From assembly GCA_001898505.1 (NCBI GenBank), contig MKTZ01000011.1:186001-250000 (forward strand): a DNA stretch of 64,000 bases, given 5' to 3'. Positions within the stretch are counted from its first letter, which is position 1. Each line of letters begins with the position of its first letter. Position numbers and translations under genes: made by a program. The stretch comes from Sphingobacteriales bacterium 50-39 (GTDB lineage: Bacteria > Bacteroidota > Bacteroidia > Chitinophagales > Chitinophagaceae). This document shows positions 1-7,867 of the stretch, one piece after another. Below the pieces are notes generated by a model. It was not told the origin of the DNA. It saw only the letters and a list, made by a program, of their open reading frames with translations, and did not search any database.

Positions 1-379
1 CCACCAATGCCTGGATCTTCTCTATCATCTCAGTACTCACATTGTTTACCTCGCCCGCCGTTATGTCCCGGTCTCCATCAAACGCCAGGTAATGCGGATA
101 GGCCATGGGTATTCGTACAAAATCAAAACCCCAGTCACGCATCCATTTGAAATGCTCCTCTTTTGTAATATCCCTGTGGACGCTGGGATCAGGACCAAAA
201 AAATCCAGCAAATTGAAACCCTTCCACTTCGGCAGTTTGTTGGCGTAAGGGCCGCCCCCCGGCGCGGATGCCGACAGTGTACCCATCCCAGCCGCCGCCA
301 ATGCCGCCTTCTCAGCCAAAGACAGCCCCAGTGTGATCATCCCCGTTTGTTTTAGAAAAGTCCTGCGACGCATACCCAT
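1..379 (-). CDS. GH5-family cellulase-like glycoside hydrolase (5' part, runs off the left edge)
   Basis: The minus strand is open from the ATG at 379 to the window edge (126 codons). The product begins MGMRRRTFLKQTG, a twin-arginine-like or very basic signal with a hydrophobic, alanine-rich stretch to about residue 31, so it is probably exported. The mature part starts with KWKGFNLLDFF, followed about 25 residues later by WMRDWGFDFVRIPMAYP. This is the usual N-terminal beta-strand region of glycoside hydrolase family 5 endoglucanases, where the substrate-facing FVRIP strand is conserved. The catalytic glutamates lie outside the window. It would hydrolyse beta-1,4 or related glucans in the periplasm or outside the cell. 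A second in-frame ATG at 373 could be the start. Family assignment is fairly secure; substrate is not. Confidence 0.75.
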   Translation of the reverse strand, partial: MGMRRRTFLKQTGMITLGLSLAEKAALAAAGMGTLSASAPGGGPYANKLPKWKGFNLLDFFGPDPSVHRDITKEEHFKWMRDWGFDFVRIPMAYPHYLAFDGDRDITAGEVNNVSTEMIEKIQALV

Positions 380-474
380 AGTTTAAAACCAACCCCATCG
401 TCAGAGGCCAGTCATGTTCAAGAATTGATCTCGACCTAAATCTAACACATTTGCCGGAAGAATGGTGGGAATTG

Positions 475-615
475 AGCTTCGTCAGGGCTGCTTCGTCACG
501 GAGCTTCGCTCATAACCTTCGTTGGTTCCAACACTGTTGGACCCGCCTCGGTTGCCTCGGTCATAACCTTCGCCTTTTCCAGGGACTCGGTTACGGACAA
601 GCCGCCCGTGGCGGC
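475..615. repeat. Dispersed CTTCG-rich repeat, copy 1
   Basis: The gap between the GH5 gene and the GNAT gene holds a module nearly identical to one at about 19750-19865. It runs through CGGAGCTTCGCTCATAACC, GTTGGTTCCAACACTGTTGG and CTCGGTTACGGACAA, and ends in a perfect hairpin GCCGCC-CGT-GGCGGC (601-615). It contains an internal inverted repeat (TTGGTTCCAACACTGTTGG). No ORF is supported in it. A shorter third relative lies at 36420-36497. Confidence 0.75.
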
Positions 616-659
616 TTATGGCATAGTAATTGTCGCGCTAAAACGAACCCCATTACCAA

Positions 660-1262
660 TTGAACCCACAAGTTTATATAGAGACAGACCGGCTACTATT
701 ACGCGGATGGCGACCCACGGACTATGAACCCTTCATTCAGATGAATCTGGACCCCGCCGTGAGAAAATACTTTCCCAATCTCCTCACCCGGGAAGAATCA
801 AAAGCCCATATTACCACCATTGAAAAAAACATCGCCCGGCAGGGTTATGGATTATTCGCCGCGGAGTGGAAAGAAACACAAGCCTTCATTGGCTTCATCG
901 GGTTCTCTGTCCCAAGCTTCGAAAGTCCGGAGCCGCAGGAGGCGGCCCGTCCCAAGGACAATCATAAGCTTCCCACCCCCTGTATAGAAATAGGCTGGCG
1001 CATATCGGCTCACTATTGGGGCCGTGGCCTGGCCACAGAAGGAGCCCAAGCCTGCCTCCAGGCAGGCTTCGATCGCTGGAATATGGACGAGATCTATTCC
1101 TTTACCTCCATCCACAACCAACCCTCGGAGAAGGTAATGATACGCATCGGCATGGTCCGCCAGGGAACTTTCGCCCATCCCAACCTCCCCGCCGACCACT
1201 GGCTCAGCGAACACGTCCTGTACAAGGCCGCCCGGAGCGGACCACAGGTCCGCTGGCTGTGA
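660..1262 (+). CDS. GNAT-family N-acetyltransferase (RimJ/RimL-like)
   Basis: A 200-residue protein of the Acetyltransf_3 type. It has the N-terminal ETDRLLLRGWRPTDYEPF signature, a central IEIGWRISAHYWGRGLATEG acetyl-CoA-binding motif A (about residues 108-127), and the late SIHNQPSEKVMIRIGM segment. Members transfer acetyl groups to protein N-termini or small amines; the substrate here is unknown. Two regions look like insertions. Residues about 89-108 (SPEPQEAARPKDNHKLPT) interrupt the usual link between the IGFIGFSVP strand and CIEIGWR, and their DNA is palindromic (GCCGC-AGGAG-GCGGC). The last ten codons contain a perfect hairpin AGCGGACC-ACA-GGTCCGCT (1236-1254), as if a repeat had replaced the natural end. 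Confidence 0.85.
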   Translation: MNPQVYIETDRLLLRGWRPTDYEPFIQMNLDPAVRKYFPNLLTREESKAHITTIEKNIARQGYGLFAAEWKETQAFIGFIGFSVPSFESPEPQEAARPKDNHKLPTPCIEIGWRISAHYWGRGLATEGAQACLQAGFDRWNMDEIYSFTSIHNQPSEKVMIRIGMVRQGTFAHPNLPADHWLSEHVLYKAARSGPQVRWL

Positions 1263-1294
1263 CCGAGCCTCCGGCGAAGTTCCCATCATTAGCC

Positions 1295-1341
1295 GTGCAC
1301 CGGGGATGGATTAATTTCCGCATCGGCCATCCCCGGTGCAC
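1295..1341. terminator. Perfect 15-bp inverted repeat between GNAT and jetA
   Basis: GTGCACCGGGGATGG (1295-1309) and CCATCCCCGGTGCAC (1327-1341) form a perfect 15-bp stem with a 17-base loop, 33 bases after the GNAT stop. There is no T-run after it, so a terminator role is only likely. It could also be an operator or an attenuating structure ahead of jetA. Confidence 0.5.
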
Positions 1342-1436
1342 ACATTTCCACCTAATTTCTATTTTATCCCCATCCGCCGGTCCCACACATCTTCGTAACG
1401 GCGGAATGGCTAATTTCAACCCCTTAACGAGGTCCG

Positions 1437-2903
1437 ATGCCGTCACTGGATATATCCTATTTATTAGAATCCGCCCCCTCCGTGCAGATCATCCGCATGC
1501 GAAATGCACAATGGGTGATCCCCTTCCTTTTTTCAGCTTTCAAGACTGACAACGTCCTTTCCATTCCCGAGCCCAGCCTGATCAACCTGCTGGCCGAAGA
1601 GCTGCGTAATCACTCCGAAGGGACCGAAGACCTGGAAGAAGCCCGCATTGAATTTGGAGAGGACGAGGAAAGCCGCGCCCGCAAATACCTGCTCAACTGG
1701 GTCCAGCGACGGCTCCTGCAGGATTTCCCCGATTCGGGATCCGTCACACAATATCAGCTCAGCGCCCATACCGAAAAGCTCTTTCAATGGCTGCAATCCC
1801 TGGAGAAAAGGCAATTCGTCGGTACAGAGTCCCGGTTTAAATTCCTTTTCCAGACCCTCCGCGAAATGGTGGAATACACCGAGGACAACGCTACCCGGCG
1901 CCTGGAAGAGCTAAAGAACCGCCGGGCCGAAATAGACAAGGAGATCAAACGCATCGAGATGGGCTTCAAGCCCGAGATATACACCAACGCCCAGATCCGG
2001 GAAAGGCTGGAATGGTTCACCCGTCTGAGCCACGAGCTGCTGAGCGACTTCCGCGAAGTAGAGGATAATTTCAAGCACATCCACCGTCACATCGTAGAAC
2101 AACATACAAAAGCTGAAATACACAAGGGCGCCATCGTAGGATTCGCCTTCGAGGCATATGACGCCCTCCGGAAGAGCGACCAGGGAAAAAGCTTCTACGC
2201 CTTCTGGGATTTCCTCGTCTCGCGCGCAGGACAGGAAGAATGGCGCCAGCTTACGGACCAGCTGCTCCAGCTCCTGCAGGACAGAAGTATCGACAACGAC
2301 GCCGACTTCGTCCAGAATATCAAAAGCCTCCTTCTTCAGCAGGGTCGCAGCGTCTATGATTCCAACGACAGGATGGCCGAAAAGCTCAGCCGTATCATTA
2401 CGGAAAAAGAGATCGCCCGTCACCGCCGGCTGCGTCAACAGATAGGCAGCATAAAAGAGCTGGTCTTCCAGTTCATGGACGATAGCCCGCCACCCTGCGG
2501 GATACAGCTGAAAGAGCCGGCTCCTGTAAAAATGAACATGGAGCGAAAGCTCAACCTCGTGGAAAAACAGCCGGCCGGCGTGGTAAAACAACCCTCCAAC
2601 GCCAAAGAAAAGATCGAAGATCTATTACGATTCAACAGGCTGCTGAACACAAGCCACATCGATAAGAAAAAACTCTGGGATAATGTAGAAAAAGCCCTCC
2701 GGAAAAAAACTACCGCCACGCTGTCCGAGATCATCGAGACCACCAGCCTCGAACACGGTATGGCCGAAGTCATCAGCTATTTTAGTTTCCTCCGGGAAAA
2801 AGCGGCACGTGTACAAGCTATGCAGGAGATCACCGAGCTGATCCCCCTCGACGAGGACAGGACTAAATTCATTGAAGTACCCTATCTGCTCTTCAGCAGG
2901 TAA
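1437..2903 (+). CDS. jetA: JetA-like kleisin-type subunit of a Wadjet/MksBEF condensin (DUF3375)
   Basis: A 488-residue, charged, mostly helical protein with no signal peptide or membrane segment. It matches the DUF3375 family, which includes JetA of type I Wadjet systems (the MksF/kleisin-like subunit). Typical traits are the N-terminal winged-helix-like region (YLLESAPSVQIIRMRNAQWV), long coiled-coil stretches around residues 130-190 (RRLEELKNRRAEIDKEIKRI) and a C-terminal helical domain. The next gene encodes a DUF4194 protein and the one after a large SMC-like ATPase, the canonical jetABC order, with 12 bases between jetA and jetB. Wadjet complexes recognise and restrict circular plasmid DNA by loop extrusion, but cutting needs a JetD nuclease and none follows here. 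The family call rests on pattern recognition plus gene order. Confidence 0.85.
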   Translation: MPSLDISYLLESAPSVQIIRMRNAQWVIPFLFSAFKTDNVLSIPEPSLINLLAEELRNHSEGTEDLEEARIEFGEDEESRARKYLLNWVQRRLLQDFPDSGSVTQYQLSAHTEKLFQWLQSLEKRQFVGTESRFKFLFQTLREMVEYTEDNATRRLEELKNRRAEIDKEIKRIEMGFKPEIYTNAQIRERLEWFTRLSHELLSDFREVEDNFKHIHRHIVEQHTKAEIHKGAIVGFAFEAYDALRKSDQGKSFYAFWDFLVSRAGQEEWRQLTDQLLQLLQDRSIDNDADFVQNIKSLLLQQGRSVYDSNDRMAEKLSRIITEKEIARHRRLRQQIGSIKELVFQFMDDSPPPCGIQLKEPAPVKMNMERKLNLVEKQPAGVVKQPSNAKEKIEDLLRFNRLLNTSHIDKKKLWDNVEKALRKKTTATLSEIIETTSLEHGMAEVISYFSFLREKAARVQAMQEITELIPLDEDRTKFIEVPYLLFSR

Positions 2904-2915
2904 AATCGAACATCC

Positions 2916-3509
2916 ATGGCAATAGAAAAGAACGCAGCAATACTCCCCTATACACCCGTCCTTATCAAGCTCCTGAAAGGACCCGTCGAATACCTTGAAA
3001 AAGGCGCCTGGGAACAGCTGCTCCAATACCAGGTGGAGCTGACCCGCTTCCTCCAGCAGCTGGGCCTCGTGCTCGTACTGGAAAAAGATGACGGTTATGC
3101 CTATCTGGAACAACAGCGCCTCGACGAAGAAGAGAACGTAGTAGGCTGGGTACGCCGCATCCAGCTGGGTTACGAAGAAAGTATCCTGCTCGTTCTCCTG
3201 AGAGATATGATGGCCGAATTCGAAGTAGGAGAGGCCGGCGCGCGCGAATTGATAAAAAAGAGAAGGGAGATAAAAGAATATGCCGAACTTTTCTTTAAAG
3301 AAAATCCCAGCCGGGTAAAATTTATCCGCGACCTCGACAGGCTCATCGATAAGGTGGAAGAGCTCGACTTTATCGAAAAGGTCGAGAATGCAGAGCCCGC
3401 CGACGAACAGAAATTCCGTATCAAAAAGATCATAAAGTCAAGAGTAGACCACGAGATCCTTGAAAACTTTAAACAACAACTCACCGAACATGCAACTGGG
3501 CGTATTTAG
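2916..3509 (+). CDS. jetB: JetB-like accessory subunit (DUF4194, MksE-like)
   Basis: A 197-residue protein of the DUF4194/MksE type: a tandem winged-helix protein that bridges the kleisin-like JetA and the SMC-like JetC. Visible traits are the opening TPVLIKLLKGPVEYLEKGAW, the middle VGWVRRIQLGYEESILLVLLRDMM strand-helix, and a charged coiled-coil end. Its last 20 bases overlap the start of jetC, which points to translational coupling and equimolar production. The ATG at 2916 lies 12 bases after the jetA stop. The length is normal for the family. Confidence 0.85.
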   Translation: MAIEKNAAILPYTPVLIKLLKGPVEYLEKGAWEQLLQYQVELTRFLQQLGLVLVLEKDDGYAYLEQQRLDEEENVVGWVRRIQLGYEESILLVLLRDMMAEFEVGEAGARELIKKRREIKEYAELFFKENPSRVKFIRDLDRLIDKVEELDFIEKVENAEPADEQKFRIKKIIKSRVDHEILENFKQQLTEHATGRI

Positions 3510-6500
3510 TACCGATGAGGCCAAATCCGGCTTTCGTCTGCAATACATGGAGATCTTCAACTGGGGGACATTCGACGAGCACGTCTGGAAGATAAGACCC
3601 GAAGGAGAGACCTCCCTGCTCACCGGCGCCAATGGCAGCGGCAAAACGACTTTTGTGGACGCCCTGCTCACCCTCATCGTACCCGAGAAAAAACACAGGT
3701 TCTACAACCAATCCTCCGGCAGCGAGAAAAAGGGCGACCGCACCGAAGAGACCTACGTACTCGGTGGTTATGGCAACGTTCATACCGAGAACGGCCAGGC
3801 CAGCAAGACCCTCTATCTCCGGGAGAACAAAGAACAAGCTTACAGCATCCTCCTCGCACATTTTTCGAACGAGGCGGAACAATACGTCACCCTCTTCCAG
3901 GTACGCTGGTTCAGCGGCTCGGAAATGAAAAGGGTCTTCGCCATCGCACACAAACCGCTCCATATCGAGGACGACTTCCGGCCGTTCGATCTGAATGGAG
4001 ACTGGCGCCGCCGCATCGAAAAGCAATACAATAAAGGCAGCCGCAAACAGGTGGAATGGTTCGACGCCGCCAGCCGCTATGCACAACGGCTCGTGGAAGT
4101 GCTTGGTATGCAAAGCATGCAGGCGCTCAGCCTCTTCAACCAGACCATGGGTATCAAAGTGCTCGGCGAACTCAACGAGTTCATCCGCACCAACATGCTC
4201 GAGCCGAGAAATATGGAAGAAGAGTTCCAGGAGCTGAAGAAACATCTTTCCACCCTGAGCGACGCACAGCGCAACATCGAAAAGAGCGAAGAGCAGATAC
4301 GCATCCTCCAGCCCCTGGAAAAACATTACCGGAACTTCAAAGAAGGGTCCGATCAGCTGACACAGGTCCGCCGGGAGCTCGATATGATAAAGGTCTGGAA
4401 CAGCTACACCAAATACCACCTGCTCGACGAAGCCATCCGCATCAAAGAAAAGGATATCCGTCGCGGAAAAGAAGAGCTCGCCACCATCAAAGAAAAGATC
4501 ACCAACACACAGGAAGAAGAACGGCAGACAAAAAATCTCCTGGAGCAGAACAAGGCGGGGCAGCGACTACAGCAGCTGGAAAAAGACCTGGAGACACTGA
4601 CAAAGGAATATAAAGAGGCGGAGCGCTCGCTTGCTCAGTTCACGGAGTGGTGTACCGCCCTGCACCTCCCCGAGTCCGCCCCCGCAGACGAAGCGGCTTA
4701 TCAGCGGATAAAAAAAGAAGCCGAACGCTCCGACAAGCGGCTCGCCGGCGACATCCGCAACAACAACGAAGACCTGTACGATGCCCAGGACAGGCTGAAA
4801 AAAGCAAAAGAAGAAAAAACCCGCACCGAGGCAGAACTAAACACGCTGCTGGAAAATAAGAACAATATTCCCGGCCATCTCATCCGGCTGCGAAAAGAGA
4901 TCTGCGAGGCACTGAAGCTCGAAGAGCATGAGCTGCCTTTCGCAGGGGAGCTGATGCAGGTCACACCCCAGGACGCTGACTGGCAGCCGGCACTGGAAAA
5001 GCTGCTGACCCCCCTTTCTCTCCGCCTGCTCGTTGCAGACAAACAATATAAAAAGTTCAACAAGTTCGTAAACAACACCAATCTCCGGACACGGCTCGTA
5101 TACAGCCATGTAAAGGATGTAGCGCTCCAACAATATGCCGACGAAGGCACCGTCTGGCACAAGCTGGAGTTTCACCCCGGGCATCCCCTTAGCGCCTGGG
5201 TCAGCCAGCAGGTGATCCAATTATACAATTACAGCTGTGTCGACAGCGAAAAGACACTCGAGCGCTACGAAAAAGCCATCACCCTCAACGGACTTATTAA
5301 AAATCGTGACAGACACGAAAAGGATGACAGGCCCGAACGCAATGATCCCGGCAAACATGTCATGGGATGGAACAACGAGAAAAAAAGATCAGCGCTTCAA
5401 CACCGCCGGTCACAGCTCGTGACCGCTATCGAGCAGTCGGAAGAAGCCCTCCAACGGGCGGAGAACAAAAGCCGCCGCCTGCAGGACCAGGTCTTTGCCG
5501 TCAAACACATCACCGGGCACACGGGTTTCAAAAACCTCAACTGCGCCCGTATCCAGCGGGACATGTACGGCATAGAAGAGCAGATGGGCCAGCTAAAAAA
5601 AGGCAGCGACCAGTTGAAGGCCCTCACCAAACAGCTCGATGCCATCCGTACAACTATCGCGGCAGCAGAAACAGAAAAGGATCAGCTCATCGGCCGGATC
5701 AGCCTCGACGGGAATGCCCTGGACAATATGGAAAAACAGCGGCTGGAACGTAAACCCCTCCTCGATCTGCTCACCGATACGGACAAGGATCAGCTCCTGC
5801 AATTCCAGCAAAAGCACGCCGAGTCATTGGCCGATTGCACACTGGACAACATCGATACAAAATACCAGCAGCTCACAGAGCAGGCCGCGGGCAGCGCCAG
5901 CCAGCTGGAAGAGCTCGTTCAACGGGAAGGTCGCGAGCTGGACCGCGCCATGATGCGGATCAAGAACCCCTCTCCCGAGATCATGCAACGCTTCACCGAT
6001 TGGATAGGCGACACACAACAGCTGCCCACAGAAAGAGAGCACGCAGAAGAATACCTCGAGTGGTTGAATAAGCTCCAAACGGAAAATCTTCCTAAATACA
6101 AAAAGGACTTCGAACGCCTGTTACACGACACCGCTGTGATAAAAATGGGAGTGCTCAACGAAGAGCTGGAAAGCTGGGAGAGAAAGATAAAGAACAGCAT
6201 CTTTACATTGAATGGCTCGCTGGCCGGCATCAACTTCAACAGACTGCCCGATACCTATATTCAGCTGGGAATACGCCCCGTCACCGACACCGTGATAAAA
6301 GAATTCCGCGTCCGTTTGCTGAATGCACTGCCACAGGCGGCGGACTGGCAGCAAAATAGCTTCGAGGAGAAAGCACTGCACTTTAAACAGAACGTGCAAA
6401 CCCTTATCAACAGCCTGGATGAAAATGAATCCTACAGAGGCCGGGTGCTGGATGTCCGCAATTGGTTCGAGTTCTGGGCCGATGAAAAATTCCGGGAGAC

Positions 6501-6885
6501 GCATGAGCTGAAAAAGACCTATCGCCAGATGGGACAACTTTCCGGCGGCGAAAAGGCCCAGCTGACCTATACCATCCTTTGCAGCGCCATCGCTTATCAG
6601 TTTGGCATCACCCGGGAAGGACGTAATGCAAAAAGCCTCCGCTTTATCGCCGTGGACGAAAGCTTCAGCAACCAGGACGAAGAAAAAGCCACCTACCTGA
6701 TGGAACTCTGTAAGCAATTGCACTTACAATTACTGGTAGTGACCCCCAGCGATAAGATCCAGATCGTAGAGGACTTCATAGCCCATGTACATCTGGTACA
6801 GCGCGTGAGCAATAGGCATAGCATTCTTTTTAATATGACCAAAAAAGAGCTGAAGGATAAAAAAGCCCTGGCAGTCGGTCAGTAG
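3490..6885 (+). CDS. jetC: JetC-like SMC-family ATPase (COG4913, MksB-like)
   Basis: A 1131-residue SMC-like motor. Residues 46-54 carry a Walker A motif GANGSGKTT. Two long coiled-coil arms flank a hinge region around residues 450-570. The C-terminal head has an ABC signature LSGGEKAQL near residue 1017 and a Walker B/D-loop FIAVDESFSNQDEEKA near residue 1054. Followed by LLVVTPSDKIQ, this is the head of COG4913/JetC proteins. With JetA and JetB it should form a DNA-loop-extruding condensin on cytoplasmic DNA. I chose the ATG at 3490 because the only upstream in-frame option is a TTG at 3460 well inside jetB. No JetD gene (DUF3322/DUF2220, Toprim-containing) follows: the next gene, 75 bases on, is an exported protein. 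Confidence 0.88.
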   Translation: MQLGVFSTDEAKSGFRLQYMEIFNWGTFDEHVWKIRPEGETSLLTGANGSGKTTFVDALLTLIVPEKKHRFYNQSSGSEKKGDRTEETYVLGGYGNVHTENGQASKTLYLRENKEQAYSILLAHFSNEAEQYVTLFQVRWFSGSEMKRVFAIAHKPLHIEDDFRPFDLNGDWRRRIEKQYNKGSRKQVEWFDAASRYAQRLVEVLGMQSMQALSLFNQTMGIKVLGELNEFIRTNMLEPRNMEEEFQELKKHLSTLSDAQRNIEKSEEQIRILQPLEKHYRNFKEGSDQLTQVRRELDMIKVWNSYTKYHLLDEAIRIKEKDIRRGKEELATIKEKITNTQEEERQTKNLLEQNKAGQRLQQLEKDLETLTKEYKEAERSLAQFTEWCTALHLPESAPADEAAYQRIKKEAERSDKRLAGDIRNNNEDLYDAQDRLKKAKEEKTRTEAELNTLLENKNNIPGHLIRLRKEICEALKLEEHELPFAGELMQVTPQDADWQPALEKLLTPLSLRLLVADKQYKKFNKFVNNTNLRTRLVYSHVKDVALQQYADEGTVWHKLEFHPGHPLSAWVSQQVIQLYNYSCVDSEKTLERYEKAITLNGLIKNRDRHEKDDRPERNDPGKHVMGWNNEKKRSALQHRRSQLVTAIEQSEEALQRAENKSRRLQDQVFAVKHITGHTGFKNLNCARIQRDMYGIEEQMGQLKKGSDQLKALTKQLDAIRTTIAAAETEKDQLIGRISLDGNALDNMEKQRLERKPLLDLLTDTDKDQLLQFQQKHAESLADCTLDNIDTKYQQLTEQAAGSASQLEELVQREGRELDRAMMRIKNPSPEIMQRFTDWIGDTQQLPTEREHAEEYLEWLNKLQTENLPKYKKDFERLLHDTAVIKMGVLNEELESWERKIKNSIFTLNGSLAGINFNRLPDTYIQLGIRPVTDTVIKEFRVRLLNALPQAADWQQNSFEEKALHFKQNVQTLINSLDENESYRGRVLDVRNWFEFWADEKFRETHELKKTYRQMGQLSGGEKAQLTYTILCSAIAYQFGITREGRNAKSLRFIAVDESFSNQDEEKATYLMELCKQLHLQLLVVTPSDKIQIVEDFIAHVHLVQRVSNRHSILFNMTKKELKDKKALAVGQ

Positions 6886-6959
6886 CCGGCCCCGGCCCAC
6901 CTACCAGTTTTTTGTTAAAAAATCCACGCTGCATCCGAATTTGAGTACTTTTATAGGCG

Positions 6960-7664
6960 ATGAAGCGCGGCTTCTATATACTGGCACTACTGGTATCTGT
7001 TTCTGGACGTTGTCAATCCCCCGTAGACTCGACGTTTTCGTTGATGTTCAATGGCGGTCTCGGCTTTACGCATGCCAACGATCCGCATATCAACCGATGG
7101 TTGGCCAAATACGGCTATCCCACCGAACCTCATGTTCCATCCAGTTGTCATTTCGAGCTTAGCGCCATGCCCGTTGGTTCCAAAAAGATGTATGACATAC
7201 GTGTATCCACCATCAATTCCGGGCACAACCTCAGCTCCTTCAACCTGCTCATCGGCCTCTATGCCACGCTGATAAAGGAACATAACTTCCTTTTGCTGGC
7301 CGGTGGCGGAGTGGGCCTTCATCGGGATGTTATCGCACTCAATGGGAAGTTGCCCGTTGAATATCAACAATATGCCACAGAGTATAATAAACCCCTGGGG
7401 CTGCGTAGGGGAGGGCTGATCCTGGAGCCTGCCCTACGCGCATTCTGGTACCCCCTCCAACTATCCAAATTGCAGATAGGATTGTTTGGCAGTATTGGCG
7501 TGGATATGGACTGGAATTCCCATTGGCGACTGGGATATTTTGACAACAGTCACGGCAAATACAGTCATTTTAAACGACTTACAAAGCCCAATGACCAGAA
7601 AAGGGTCAGCGAATACGGGCTTGCCTACAATATGGGCCTGTCTTTCCGTCTGCGTTTGCAATAG
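6960..7664 (+). CDS. Secreted outer-membrane-type hypothetical protein
   Basis: A 234-residue protein with a short signal peptide (MKRGFYILALLVSVSGRCQS, cleavage after the CQS region). The mature chain alternates hydrophobic and polar residues with many aromatics (SSFNLLIGLYATLI, FLLLAGGGVGLHRD, GLSFRLRLQ) and ends in a short strand with an aromatic, as small outer-membrane beta-barrels of Bacteroidota do. I recognise no named family and see no catalytic motif. It is separated by 75 bases from jetC and is unlikely to belong to that system. It could be a porin-like or surface structural protein; this is inference from composition. Confidence 0.6.
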   Translation: MKRGFYILALLVSVSGRCQSPVDSTFSLMFNGGLGFTHANDPHINRWLAKYGYPTEPHVPSSCHFELSAMPVGSKKMYDIRVSTINSGHNLSSFNLLIGLYATLIKEHNFLLLAGGGVGLHRDVIALNGKLPVEYQQYATEYNKPLGLRRGGLILEPALRAFWYPLQLSKLQIGLFGSIGVDMDWNSHWRLGYFDNSHGKYSHFKRLTKPNDQKRVSEYGLAYNMGLSFRLRLQ

Positions 7665-7867
7665 CGGCCCCTTCAAAGACCCCAAAAGTTGGCCCGAAGA
7701 CCCCCACGCGCTTTCCCAAAAAAGGAAAATACTTCCCCCTCATAGAAACTCTCAGTCTTGTCTTCTTACGTATAAAGTTGAGTAATAAGTAGGTGGAGTT
7801 TGGTACTCCGTTGGTACCTTGTAGCACGGAGACTAAACCCTAGATCTGTCACCCACAATCTGAACCC

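Noticed and set aside
3460-3489. Extended jetC start at TTG 3460
   Set aside because: It would overlap jetB by 50 bases; the ATG at 3490 gives a normal N-terminus.
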